Part shown: piece by piece, positions 14,160-28,136 of the stretch
Layout: every line of letters starts with the position of its first letter
Numbering within the stretch: position 1 is the stretch's first letter
Origin: Theocolax elegans
Lineage: Eukaryota > Arthropoda > Insecta > Hymenoptera > Cerocephalidae
Assembly: GCA_026168455.1 (NCBI GenBank)
Contig: CM047425.1
Location: 98,955,580-99,019,579, forward strand
Length of the DNA stretch: 64,000 bases
Direction of reading: 5' to 3'
Position numbers and translations under genes: made by a program
Notes under the pieces: generated by a model
Seen by the model: only the letters and a program-made list of their open reading frames with translations
What the model was told of the DNA's origin: nothing
The model's database searches: none

Positions 14160-15070
14160 TCGCGAGAGGGGAACAAAGGAGAAAAAATAGAGGGATAAAA
14201 AGCGCTCGACTCTGAATGTGCTTTTGAGACGGAAAATCAAAGTGAAAACAACGAAACGCAGACATGCGGGAAATAGAAGGAAACAGAGACAAATAGGAAT
14301 GTGGAGAGTGGGAGAGAAATAGGGAGTGAGAGAATGAGAGAGAGAGAGAGACGTTTAAAAAGAGTGGACAAAAATGCCCGGGGTATAAAAAAGAGGAACA
14401 ACGAAAAGTTGAAAAAAAAAGTGTTAACGCACGTTAGAAACAAAGAGCCTCTGTTAAAGGAAAAAAATGGTTGTGAGAAGATGAAGAGGGTGTAACGACA
14501 CGAGGACGAGCAACCAAGAGGAAAGAGTAGGTAGAGTACTATATAACGGAAGAAAAAAATATACGAAACGTGGTGAGAGGAAAGAAAAGGTTAGAAGGAC
14601 TATCCGTACGTCTTCTTTGTTAACATCGTGTATCCTGGTTTTCTTTTTCCCTACAGGCGGCACTTATACGACGAATGAATCGCTCCCTGAGGCGAGCTCA
14701 ACTCGTTAAAAAAAGTTTAACCGGATTCGAGCTTCGGCAACATTGTCGGTAATACGATCTTTTAAATATTCGGCCGTTTTATTCATGCGGTACAGAAAAA
14801 GAAGTTACCTCCTTTCCACCAGACCGTAACTGAATTTCGTGGTCTCGTATAACAGAAGGGATGAAAGTGTTGTGAGGTGTGGACACGCTTGTCAAAGACT
14901 CGTCGAGATTCGTTTCTTCTCTCCCTAGCCCCACCCCTTACTCCTCTCTATCACTCCTTCCCTTCTTTTCTACACACACGCGCACACTTGGATTCTTTGG
15001 TAGTAAGTCGAATAAGGAAAGAAGGGCGCTCGTGACTTGCCACTACGATGCTCGAACACACATTCCTACA

Positions 15071-15111
<41 letters not shown>

Positions 15112-15120
15112 TCTACCCAT
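14160..15120. promoter_or_regulatory. Purine-rich arm then pyrimidine-rich arm flanking a mixed core
   Basis: From about 14160 to 14640 the plus strand is strongly purine-rich, with many GAGA and GGAGAAA words. From about 14890 to 15115 it is strongly pyrimidine-rich, ending in a long (CT)n run. The core between them (about 14650-14880) is of mixed composition. GAGA/CTCT words on both sides of a core are typical of insect promoters and boundary elements bound by GAGA-type factors. That role is inference; strand asymmetry is what is seen directly. No supported coding gene lies here. Confidence 0.35.
15071..15115. repeat. (CT)n microsatellite
   Basis: An uninterrupted CT dinucleotide run from about 15075 to 15104 with CTTT variants at the edges. 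Confidence 0.95.
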
Positions 15121-18100
15121 TTATTCCTGAATAAGTTTTATTTCCAAGTTCCTTCAAGAGGACATACATATAGACAAGTTTTATCCTACTTTACCTTTGT
15201 CACTAGGGTAATGATTGAAGTTACATTGCATCTTCGAAAAGTTCTACCCTCGTTGTCTATTGAAGGATTTTTGTTTTTATTTTTCTAGAGGTGCTGCACA
15301 TTTTGTTATTGACTTGCTCTGGATTTTCCTATCAAGAACGATACTGAAGAGGCAATTTGGCTATTTTTTTTAACTTTTTATTTTAACAAAATAGACAAAT
15401 AGAGGGAAAATATATTGTTAATTATAAAATAGAATTTAAAGGTACGTTTATATAATAGAAAACAGAAAACAACTATAGAAAAGTAACCTATTTCAACGAA
15501 TGTATGGTATATAGAAGGGAGTTTTCGTGCAGATAGTAGCTGGTGCAAACGTAAACAAAAAGTCACCGTGTCGTTGGAAATGTAAAGAACGTCACCGCAC
15601 AATAACCAATACCAGAAATGCTTCGATTATGAAAATTGCCGAGCAATTGAAATAACCATTGAATTTAACGAAGGAAAGTTCTTCATATATTATAGCTATC
15701 GATTTACAGTTCTATAAAAAATTTCCATTCAAATATCGCTCGTTAATATATTGAATAACAATCGCCGCGAGTATTATTTATCATTAATAAACGCATACGC
15801 GTGAATATAATAAAATAGGAAGGACGTATCTTATTAGTATTCGTAATCTTTGTGAAATCCAAATGGATGTAGACATATATGCGGAATCGAAGGCGCGACT
15901 AATCTAATAAAAGCAATAGAGTTTCGTGTGCGTGGATATCAGCCTTGTCGAGGGATTTCATAGAGACCTTATACTCTAACATTTCCTTTTCCCACTTGTT
16001 CTTTTTTCATATTTATGAAGAAGGGATTTTGCACCCACTGCGTGCAACAACTCGGGCTTACGATGCGTCTCTCCATCCGATTACACCAGCCGAGCAATCT
16101 CCGGAGGGACTTCGAGGTTGTGTTGCAGATCGAGATTGCCAAGTGCACTTGGAAAACGATAAACTGGGAAATGGAAAGTTTCGCGACTCCTTTTGTCCTC
16201 TCATTTTCTGTTCTGATGAGACGCGTGGTTCGGATACATTTCTCTTAAAATTTTGTTTAGTTCCGCACATCTACATACACACTTATAAATACATATATGT
16301 ATACTATATGTACGTTCTCTTGAGACCGTTAAACTTACTCGGATCGATCGAATGTCTTACCAATAATAATAGCATGCTTTATTTACCGAATGTTATGTAC
16401 GTGTAACTAATCGGTATTATAGTTTACGATAGCTTTTCCAAAATTACAATGTATGAATATATAACATTATTTTATTTAAATTGTTGAAGTAAGTTTGGAA
16501 TGAACTTCTACTAACGACCACCAAAAATCATTACACGAGTTATGAATGTAAATGCTATTATAGCACTTTATGTAAGACTGCATGATAACGTTTAAATATT
16601 TTATACGAACATTTTCATGGTATTGTTACATATGTATCGTAGTTGAATTTGAATTAAACACGGATATTTTAATGAAGTATTACTGTATACTAAAAAACAA
16701 ATATACTGAGTATTATTATTAGAGTATAAGGGAATTATAATATTTACTTTATACGATTAAAATTAACTGCTTAGCGCAATTTTGTGTAACATTTCTATTC
16801 ATAATAAATTTACAAAATGTTTGTGCAGGACACGAAGAAAATCCAAACCACAAGTAAACCTCGTTTAATCAGTGTAAAGTAATTAATTATTAGTTTTGGT
16901 ATACCTATTTATTATATAATTTTAAAATATGAGCGTCGGGAGATTCAGGTAATATTTAAATAAATCCAATAGTTCACGAATTTCAAATGGTCGAATGCGA
17001 GTGTTATAGATATTGTATCGATTAATTCCGCGGTTCAACTAAATCATCCGAATAAAATCAGTTAGCTATTACCAATATTGTCATTCTAGTTATTTGTATC
17101 GGTAATACAAAAATATAATTATTTTGAATAATTCCACGCAATTAACATGTATATAGTTTGTAATAAACTTAAAATAATATAATAAAAATAAGGAGGTACA
17201 CGAATGAAACACTAAGCTATCAATAAATTTAAAAGACAAACACTCGAAAGTTTAGCTGATATCTCCATAGCGTTTGATGTAGCTGTAAACATATAAGGAA
17301 GTTACAGTATAATTGAATAAGGAAAATATTCGGAAAGAGCAGTTTCAGGTATGCCGAATGTTGTTGGCAGAAATGCAACAAGCAACACACGAAGGGCGGT
17401 CGCTTTCACTCACACAAAGTCAGGAGGGCAAACTATAAGGGAGCTCTCACGGTAGAGACTTGTGTCCGCTCAGAGAGCGCGTATATGTGGTATATACATA
17501 AGTTAGCTCTACCAGTGGTACACTACCTCGTTACCTATACGTTTCAAACTTCCTTGTCCCCCTTCAGGATCGACCCCGATCGAACTCTCTCCTTCTCTCT
17601 TTGTACATATATACAGGCTCGGACACAACATCTGCAACTAAGAGCTTTTTCATGACCCGTTCAAGAAATATCTTAATGACTAATAAACAACTACTTATAT
17701 CTGTAACATTTGGTCAAAATTATATGTTTTCCTTAACGGCCAATTAAACTTTTATAAATATCGCTTCCCTTTTTAAGTGGCACCAAACTTGAAGAGTTTA
17801 AACCTTTTTACTACCTAGTTCACGGCGATAAATTGAAATTAAATTTTATATATTTATAGATACGGCTATCCCTTTAAGTATTAAAAACATTATTTTGATA
17901 TTTAAGAAATATACGATTAAGAAATTATTGTCATATTTATTATTGAAATATCATTTAAATCTTTCTCGATATATTTTCGATGATTTTGAGTGGGTACGTT
18001 AATATTTTTCAAGGTTTGAAATATTTCACCATTCCAAAATATATAGTTTACTTATATTTAAAATATTTATTACTGGGAATTATTATATTTATCAATGATA

Positions 18101-21100
18101 CACCATCGTCGTATAAATATTTAAATTAAATAATACTCACCTTAAGGAGTACAATTCTGCGCAAATCCAAAACATTAAAGCAAATTTAATTTCCCTGAGA
18201 GGTGAAAGTTTAACAAGATGTAATCTCACTACCGTACTAAGACAAAAGAATACTATTAATTTAAAAATATGAAAATTAAAACGAAAATCTGAGTAGTTAT
18301 TTAATCAAAGTTAAATACAATTTTGAGAAAATGTTCTTTTAAAAATTGTTTTCTTGAAGAAACGCGTCTTTACAGTTGACTATGACGAAGTGTACTTTCA
18401 CGCTTTCGATGTGTGAGTAGATACCGTAAGACTTGATTAATTACTTTGGGTTACTATGCCTTGATTCATAATATTCTATTTACAACAGTAGATACAGTAA
18501 CAATTGAAAATTTATTTCATTATTAATTGTAAAATTTTGTTTAAGAAGTTTTAGCAACGACTATTTATAATTTTTTATACCGTACGCTCAAGTACCTTCT
18601 TACTTTTTACAAGATTAAGTTTCTCTTTTTGATGTGAAATTTAAGATCCTCATGCTTATAAAATGTAATTATTAACAATTTTCCAATATGTAATATATTG
18701 GCAGACAATATACAATATTCAATACGGGCATTGTGCAATTTTTTCATTAAATATGTAAAAAATAATAAAAAATATTGTTTACACGTCAATTTTTAAACTA
18801 CTGGAGTTTTACAAGAAGCTGGATTAGAATATGTATTCACACGTTTTAAAGCTTAGTACAAACCCTTTAAAGAGCGTTACGGAAACTTTCAATTCAAACA
18901 GTATATAGTTTTCAAAAGGAGAAAAACATAAAAGAGAAAAAATGTTTGCTTTTTCAATTTAGTTTTTAACGGCAAGTAAATTAAACTTTAATAAAAAAAA
19001 TTTCTTTTTAATTTTAAATATGAACTTTAAAGAAATTTTAATATTTAAATAATTTTATAAATATTTAACGGATATGAGATGTTAGTAATCTTCTGATAAT
19101 AAATTTAATTGTTTCGTTCAGAATCGCAAATTTTAATATTTCCGTAGTCCATTTAAATGCACTATAAGCTTTAAAATTACATGTGCATTTCGAACCTAGC
19201 TTTAAAAATTATAGTAAATTGAAAACTAATGTGACATAATCTCTTCACTTTTAATTTATAAATAAATAATTAAATAAGATACAAAGTAAATGTTCACTAC
19301 AAGATAAGCAAAAAATATTACTGCGACTTTAAAATCCTATTAAAAATCATAATAATGTTATATTTAATTTTTATGAATTGTTTGAATTTGGGTTTTCTCC
19401 AGTGATGTCTCGGTAAAATATTAAATAATGAGATCAAATATAACAATTTAAAATATCAGAACGTTTTAACATACAGCCCGTTGAATGTATGTGTGAAAAT
19501 ATAACAAACATCATTATAGACATTATAATTGTAAGTTAAATAATTAACATTCAAATTTAATTGATATCAATTAAGCATCAATTCACAAGAATGTTTTTCG
19601 GTTCTATTGAATAGCAATTTGTTGGACAAACCATTAAGCAACGTTCGTACACGTACGTGACAAGTGACCTGTGAAATCATGCGGCCAATGGAAAGTGCAA
19701 TTTCAAGCTCGTATATGTGTTCGCATAAAAATCAAACTGTGGTAGTTTTCGTTTATTTTCACAAGGAAAATTTTGAAATCACTTTTATAACCATGAAATT
19801 TCATGCGAAACAAACTTTTTCTTCTGCATCATTAATTTTACGACAAATGGATTTTTGGAAAGTAGCATTAAACCAATTGTATAGTTATATGCAGTTTAAC
19901 ATCTTTAAAGAGATATTTTAATCTATTGTACGCTCATTATCTCTAAATTAATAATGAGAAAAGTAATAATTTCCAAAATACGTACAATTTGATGTTTCAA
20001 GTTTCGTTAATATGATTTATGTAGCGACGTGTTACATCATTAACGTACACTTACGATTTTTCTTCGCTAAATGTTAGCTTATTTCAATTTTATTATTTAT
20101 ACTTACTTTTTAAAAAGGATATGTACTAATTATTGTATAATCTATTATATTAATACTTACAATCAAAATAAAAATTTATATATTTTTCATGTCAGTTATA
20201 TTGATGAGTTTAATTAATGAGAAAATAATTATATGAAAAACAATAAATTATTGCATAATTGATTATAATAAATAATAATTAAATAACTAAATAAATTTTC
20301 AACTGTTTAACACTGTTTACTATGTAATATTTGATATATTCGATATGACTTATCTCGATCAATAATACACTATGTGTTGACAATAATTGTTAATAGTTGT
20401 ATTTATTAATATTATCTTAAATAAAATTTATATTATATTAGACACACTACTGTACGAATGTTTAAATCCAAATTAAAAATTTTTTTCCAACGATTTACAT
20501 TTTTAAATAAGATATTTGCTTGTTGTTTTGCATCTGTAGTGGTCACATGTCGGTGATTCAGTTAAATTGAGGACGTATAAGTGCGCTAGTTTGGTATGTT
20601 TTAATTTCAGTCTCGTGATTAAATTTCCTCTCTGCTTTCTAGTTTCACTGTATGTAGCATTTTTATTATAAGTCAGACCAACAAAGTTTACGTGATATTG
20701 CAGCAGTATTATGAATTCTGCGTAGTTAATATTCAATAAATTTTTACTGAGATGGATTTACATTTTGGTTACCTCTTTCCTTTTATATACGAGTAATGGA
20801 AACATATGATAAATTAATCATCAATTGCTAATATCAGCTTAATTTTGAAAAAAGAAAGTTAGATCGCAAGATTTTAGAATCACTGCATTTTAATACTACC
20901 CTGATGAGAGGAAAAACGCTAATGTCTTGTAAAGGTAAAAGGAGCGATGTATCGAAAAAATGTCAGAACCGCGTGTAGTAGTCTTCAATCCCTTTAAACG
21001 CATCAGGATGTAGGCTAGATGAAAAAAAAGAGCGAGGAGAAAAGGAGGGTGAAAATAAAGTGGGAGAGAGAAAATGAAAAAGTGAGTGAGAGAGGAATAA

Positions 21101-24100
21101 GAAATAGGTCTATATACAGGGCCACTCAAGAGCTTCCTGACTTTGCTCTACGTGCTGACATAATGGCCCTTGTCTCGTATTCCATCGCAGCGCGCGACCT
21201 GTTCAAACTTATTGTACGATGGAGCCCCGGGTGTCATTAAATCTGCTTAGGGAAGCTAATTCCTTTAACTTATAGTTACGTCTTTCTTTACACTATATGC
21301 CTTCGCGGCTCTTTTCATTTTTATTTATTCTTTCTCCTTCATTTAATTTGCGTATACATATTGTTCCCAGTTACACAAGCCATACCGGTTCTTTCCATTT
21401 TGTCCTTAACCATCTCGTTTTAACTAAAAATTTTACTAAAAAAATTTGTTTACCACTAAAAATCTGATATTGCCTACGAAACCAAATTAAAATCCGTTTT
21501 GTTTTACCTAGAATTCAATTTCCATTTTATGATTGAAATTTTTAAATTTTGTATTTTACATATAACTATACATAAGTATTTGTTGAATTATTATCGGTAC
21601 AAGTATATTATTGTTTATGTTATTAAATAATTTTATATAAGAATAACAAATCCAACCGTCGATTTTGAAATAATCAATATTGAATAACATATATCATCAA
21701 GCTATTGTGGTTGGTTTATAATATCTCTTATACAAGAGTCCTTCATAAAGATAAATGAATTTAAAATTATAAAAGTTTAATAACAACACTTTCAAACCCA
21801 TAAAAACGTAATCATTGTAGTTTATGAAGTGAATAAAAAAAGAAATTACTATGTTAAAGCAACGATATAGTGATTTCTGGTTATGTATAAGCTCTTATCT
21901 TCATGCCTATATGAGTAAAGTTCTAATAAAAACGTGGGTTTTTAAAACCATAATAATTTTCAAGAGGATAGTGAACTTATAAAAATGGTTTCAGTAAAAT
22001 ACATTTTTTTTATATCAGTAAAACTCAATAAACGTAAAATGTAACATTAAAATCAAAATCGTTGTTATATTCGTAGACCCATATGAAAATATTTCTTTTA
22101 TAAATAAAAATACTTTAATGGTTCGTAGTATTGCGAGTAAAGTATTGTATTTTGATAATAATATTTATTGTCTAGTATGCGTAGAATAAAGTTTCTCTGA
22201 AAGTATATTGACAATCTCGTTTAACATACATGTAAATATCTTTTACGCAAATAAATTTTTACACGACCGAACATACAGCTACGTAAATTCATTTATGTAA
22301 ATTTTTATTATTGAAGTGAGTGTTTTGCTTTTAGCAAGAGAAACATTCATATGTCTTTTGATATTGTTTTGCTAAATGTCGGATTTTTTTTATTTTTACG
22401 CCTAGATATGTTTTTATTAAGATATTTATTTTTTTTAATAATTTTTTAGTTCTTACAGATGTATTATACCGTGTATACGAATTATACTTGTATATGCTAA
22501 TACATATTAAAACGATCACTATTATAACATGTTAAAAACCAAGAATATAATTTAAGTATATACCTTTGAAATTTCGTTGGTTCATCAAAGGCTTTTTTTT
22601 ACTTTCAGAGCATTTGCGAGTCCGCCAATCTCTCGCACCTACAAATACAAATTATTTATGTATATTCCAGAAATTAATTTTAGAGTTTCACAAATATTCT
22701 GTGCTATTTTAAAAAATATATGGTTAATCTAAATATTCCATTTTTAGGATACTATGAAATTCGAGTATTATTGACAAATATTCAAAACAAATTCTTGTAT
22801 CTATTTACGATTATACACATACTTGTTAGCTTTAATAAGATACTTTTCGTCGGTTGCTTTCCTACTACCATTATCATATTCATTCAAAATTTTAATTGCA
22901 GGATACTACACTTTATATTCGAATGTTTTGATTATTTATTGACTTTGTCAGTTCATTAATACTTTGATTTTAGCGATGTAAACTTTATTCTTATCTTGTT
23001 AAATAAATTAGAGTTTATTTAGAACGTTTTTAATTAACTTTCTCTTTTTATCTATTATCTAGATAGATGCTGTGTTAAATGTCTTATGTTTACATTTGTG
23101 TCAAGTATATTTAGTTCGTTCATTATAATGTCGATGACTCTCGTTGATGTAATTTAACTTTTAATTATTTAGTTTTTTATTATAATTAGATATAAATACA
23201 TAATGAGTGTTAATGTTGTTACTATATAACAATAATTAATTAAATGTTAACCAAAACGGTAACAAAATCTAATTTGAAAAAGTTTTAATAATTTAAATTT
23301 TTAATCAAATCTTTTCATATGCAATTACCGGTGCCCTATTTTTATCTATTTAGTTTTGCATCATTTCTACGACTTTTGTTTGTTTTAGTAATCTACTTTT
23401 TGCTATTATACGTATAATTATAAATTATTGTGTATTTATCCGATTAGTGTAATTTTATTTGTAATTCTTTTTTATACAAAAAAAGTTATACAAAATGATT
23501 GTTAAAAAAATGTGTTATAATTGTGGTTATTACGAAACAAATTGCATTGTTATAATTTTGAGAGTTTTGTCACGCTAGAATATGCAGAGATATGACTGTC
23601 GTCCCACGCTAAGCCTATATAGTCAATTTTATTAAAAAAATTTATTCTTACAAAGTTATAATGATAAAATTTCGTAGTCGTATGTGTAAATGAATTTCTC
23701 ATTAGATTTTTAAATGAGACAATATTAAATTAATTGTAACAATTGTACTGCTCTCAAAATTGAGTTTATTTCTAGAGTATTTGCACGGTTTCTGGGTAAA
23801 TTAATTGCAAGTCCATAATTAGACGATACATTGTAATTGAAAAGTATTGGAAATCCGAGTAGAAAATAAACACTTAATAAATAAATTAATCAGGATTAAT
23901 TTATAATTATACTGCAGTGTGTACAAATTGTCATTAGCTTGTAAAATTCAAAGTTGATACAAAGTGAATCAAACTATTTTGAATAAAAGGATTAACTGTC
24001 AAATGCTATTCCTGTAAACAAATCCTCAAGGCGCCAAATGTGTATATAATCACGATAATTAAGAATTCAATACCCCAACGAACCGAGAAATCGTAATAAA
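15121..24100. other. Intergenic DNA with small GC-richer blips
   Basis: No gene was recognised. Most of the stretch is AT-rich. Short GC-richer patches occur at about 16010-16250, 17380-17620 and 20990-21240. They carry no continuous domain-bearing reading frame and are best read as possible regulatory or structured non-coding DNA. No tRNA B-box, CRISPR array or transposon terminal repeats were found in this stretch. Confidence 0.45.
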
Positions 24101-24648
24101 ATTCAGATTCAGACTCGAAATGCGAAATTCCGTAGCTATATATGCAGCTTACGTAATTTCCTCTGGAGATTACACCATTGGGATTTCCGGGTTGCTCTCA
24201 GAGGTTGAAGAGGAAATCAATGTCGCCCTTGCACCGTCAGAGCTCGCCTAGCACGATGTTCGTCATTTCCATCGGACCAACATCGAGACGGTAGAGAGGG
24301 AAAGCGAGCTCTTTTGCCTTCTTGTCTCTCGACTGTTTACGCAAGCGACACGCTATACTCTTTTAATTGACGTTAATGCGAGTCCCCGATATTCACGACA
24401 TTATTCCTCCCTTGTGTTTTCTCGGACGGTTTCTCAAACTCTTTAGCGATAGTTTTAGTTAACGAAGAAAGGAACTGTCCTACGATCAGTTTACAACGTT
24501 TCATTCATTTGCCGATTTTGTCGGAACTTCAATTTCCGTTTGTTTATTCATTAAGCGTACGATGAAAAAAGTTACTAGAACCTCGTTATATCCAAAAGTG
24601 GTTTAGCGCATAATTACGGGAAACTACGTATGTTACGTTTCCAGGAAG

Positions 24649-24679
<31 letters not shown>

Positions 24680-27290
24680 ATTTATCCTCGAATATGTATG
24701 CGAATGTTATACATATGCGCAGTCCTTGAAATTACACTAACCAAATTTTATTCCAATCTGCCCAGTCGTTCTACAAATGATACCTTGCGTCTGTATTCCA
24801 TAAAGAACTGGATATCGTCATTAACTCATTGATGATCAAAGCACAAATTATAAAAACAATTTGATTCTAGATCAATTTGCAAATCAAACACGAATTGTAA
24901 CTTACACGTTATGCACATTCGATTAAGTTCATAATGAACCTGGACGTTTGTTCAACAATGTGTAAATTAAATATCGACGTATTTGACGTATTTGAAAAGT
25001 TGTGCTATCTAATAAGCTGATAATACGTAATTGTTATATTATACGTCTATACGTGTATATAATATTCATAAATTTATATGTGTGAGTATATTTGCAATTT
25101 ATATTGTATTATTTGATAAAAATTGGAACTTCATCGTCCATACACTTTATAATCGGATTATGAAAATGTCAATACAAGGAGCATCGCTTACAACGTTACA
25201 ACCACTTTAATAAGCGATACAAAAGTTTTCGTTGAAATTTATTTTTTTTCCTTTCTAGAAAAACAATTTTCTGATATAAATTGGAATATAGCGTACTAAT
25301 ATATAGACTCATAATTAAACGAATAATATTGTATTTTTTGGTAATATAAAAAATCATGTGTTGGTATGTTCATTCGGTACTATCGCTGTGCTAACTGCAA
25401 TAAGCGTAAATAGCGAAGTACATAAATATAGGAAATATTTTATTATAATAATTGAAGTAGATATTGAAATAAATTGGATAACGGTCAAATGTTGCGATAT
25501 TCGTACGAGTCCCGAGTGGGTGGGAAAGGGGGTGAGCGACCCTCACTGGCCGTGCGACCCGCTCTTAGTTTCCTCGTCGACACGTTTTACCTCCTTTCGA
25601 ATATTATCTGAGTTTGATCTAGTAATTCGATAATTTAGTGTTGCGATTTAACCCTTAGGCTTCGTCAGATTGTTGTAAACTATACTTGTCTTTGTTCTCC
25701 CGCATCTCTTGATTTATGCGACAATGTTCATCTAAGTTTACGCTTTGCATTATCGCACTCGGATTATCTCTAATCCTCATCTTTTCTTATTTACTTGTTA
25801 GTTTTGGGTGTATGTGTGTATGTCACGTGTACCCCACACACACACATATTTACATATTTGTAAATGAAACTATATAAATTTAATATTATAAAATTGTACT
25901 TAAAAATTTCTATTTATGAAAAAATTTATGTACGTCTTCGTAGTAATTATATGTTTTCTAAATAATAGTTTATCTTTGCAATACCGCACATATAAATGAA
26001 TACGAGTGAATAAATACATTTGTTTGTAAATTTTTAATATAAAATGTCATTAAAAGTTATTTGAATTGATGTGCGTTATTATAGATATATGATTATTAAT
26101 GAAAATCTTAAGAAAATATAATTAAAATATTAAACACGGTAAAGAAATAGAAGATCTTACTAATGTACCTAGTATTGATATAATATCATATTTATTTAAT
26201 ATTAATTTAATTTAATCTAGAATAATTGAATTATTTTACATTATGTTAAATACAATAGATTGTTTTACTATGATTCTTTTTTTAATTGATAAACATGTAT
26301 TTCTGGAAAGCATCCGTACTCCATCTGTCGGCGCTGGTTTGAATGTGCATATCGTACCGACAGTCTGAGCCAGTAGATATACATTCATTGGTCAGACATC
26401 ATTCTGTTGTGCCTAAATTTGATACAAGAGATAAAGCTACAAGAGCTTATCGATATCAAAATGTTTTTCAACATCATTTTAAATAGCCATATATAATTTT
26501 TTATGTACTTATGATTATTATGCATGTATTATTTTTAATAAACAATATCTACTAAATATAATGTAATTCGTATTTGCAATTTTAATAAAGGTATACATTA
26601 ATCCGGGTTTCACGTTTTCTCTCACTTACTTATACCATTTTTATTCATTTTAATTCATAGAATGAAATGTAATATCGTTATCATTCAATATATCGATTTT
26701 GTTATAAAAATCTAAACAAATATTTGGATATAGTACTGTAGTCAGTGAACAACGTACTTATTTTTTATACACCCTTGTTTGAAAAAGCATTTAATTATGA
26801 TTTGACGAATAAATAATATCATTAATATATTGATTGATCGCCGCTAATTTCGGTGTGAACGTGTCGCAGTTAATTAAAGTTGTGAAGGGAACTATTGACG
26901 TAATTAAACGAAAAAGTAATTCTCGTATTTCACCTCTCAAACGAAGTCCCTTAAAAAATATACATTCTCCAAGATATAATGACTGACAGCGGGGAAGTGC
27001 AGTAAGACGTTAGGTAAATGTGCTCGTAAAGTACTACGAATGAAATTCAAACTTCATCAGCTAAGCAAATACCCAATATTTTAAATAATAATTCTGTCGT
27101 AAAAGAAAGCAAAGATCGTGAAAGCCTAAAATCAACAAGGAATTATAACTCCAAGCACGTGTATCGGGAAAGTGAACATTTCACACGTACCCATTATCGA
27201 TAATATCAGGTAAACGATGAAAAAAAAAGTATGTATTTAGATGAAAGGGAAGGGGAGTTAACAGTCGATATAAGGGAGTAGGGTTATGTT
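24101..27290. other. Intergenic DNA upstream of the transporter gene
   Basis: No coding exon is supported. GC-richer patches lie at about 24120-24480 and 25500-25620. A 7-bp inverted repeat (CTGTCGG at 26325-26331, CCGACAG at 26357-26363) sits in another patch at 26300-26420. Upstream enhancers of the transporter gene are plausible, but only position suggests this. Confidence 0.4.
24649..24683. repeat. (TA)n microsatellite
   Basis: A TA dinucleotide run, with TATG interruptions at its left edge. Confidence 0.9.
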
Positions 27291-27961
27291 GCCCACCCTT
27301 CTAGATTGGTATAGGAGAAAAGGGGAGCATGGCCAAACGAGTTCGTCTTGGACGTGGCCGTAGCGAGGTGCGCAGGCGTCTCAGTCCCTTGGTACATCAT
27401 AGCCGCACGATCAATATGGCAATGGCCGCTCGCCCTCGGCAGTCAGGGCTCGTCCTTTGCCGGGAACGCATCGCGCTCATCATCATCACCACCACCCATC
27501 ACAATCGCAGCATCATTAAGCAGGAAGAAAGAGAGGGAGAGAGAACGGGAACGAGAGAAGATAGTCAGAGATAGAGAGAAGGCTAGAAGACACCTACACA
27601 AGCTTAGTCAATCCAGTTTACCAATAATAAGTAGTCGATTTGTATAAACTGGTAGTTGTTAAAAAAAAAAATAAGGTGTTTATATAATAAGAATAGTAGA
27701 TAATAATAATCGAAGGAGTGTAATCGATAAGCCGGTACGACGATCGAGTCGCTGGGTTTACGGCGGGCCCTTAGGCTACTTCGGCAAAGGGTGCTAGGTG
27801 AGAGGGATCGGTCGTTCCGCGGGGATTTACAGCAACACACCCAAAACGGCCAACCCTCGTCGTCGTGGTGGTGCCGGGGACCCGCAGTACGCCGCGGAGC
27901 TTCGAGAGAGGGAGGCACCGGATCGCCAAGATCCGTCTCGGCCCGACTGGCCGTTCAAGAG
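27291..27961 (+). promoter_or_regulatory. Promoter / 5' UTR region of the EAAT gene
   Basis: Base composition changes abruptly from AT-rich to GC- and CpG-rich about 650 bases before the transporter start codon, with GAGA-rich runs at about 27520-27580. The region contains no conserved protein. It directly precedes coding exon 1, so I read it as proximal promoter plus 5' UTR. The transcription start and any 5' UTR intron cannot be fixed from the sequence; no convincing TATA box was seen. Confidence 0.5.
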
Positions 27962-28136
27962 ATGGAGGACAAGGCGTCCTCGCGTTTCTCCGAATATCTC
28001 TTTGCCAAAATGGACGGCCAGGACGTCTCGGCCTCGCAGGGTCCCCGTAAGATGACCGCCGACACTAGGAAGTGGTTTCGTGAGAATTTACTTCTCATGG
28101 TCACCCTATCCGGTGTAGTTCTCGGTGTCATTGTAG
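27962..28136 (+). CDS. Eaat: EAAT coding exon 1 (N-terminus, TM1)
   Basis: Encodes residues 1-58, beginning MEDKASSRF: a cytoplasmic N-terminus and most of TM1 ([17 protein letters not shown]). The donor is TTGTAG|GTGAGG, leaving one base of a glycine codon that exon 2 completes. Confidence 0.9.

Noticed and set aside
15945..16406. 153-codon plus-strand open frame
   Set aside because: No recognisable domain; the tail is translated TATA/CATA repeats; another frame is open over the same patch.
27791..27961. N-terminal extension of the EAAT protein by 57 codons from an upstream in-frame ATG
   Set aside because: The extension is Arg/Ser/Gly-rich with no similarity to EAAT N-termini, and lies in the CpG-rich 5' region. 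The MEDKA start gives the usual family length.
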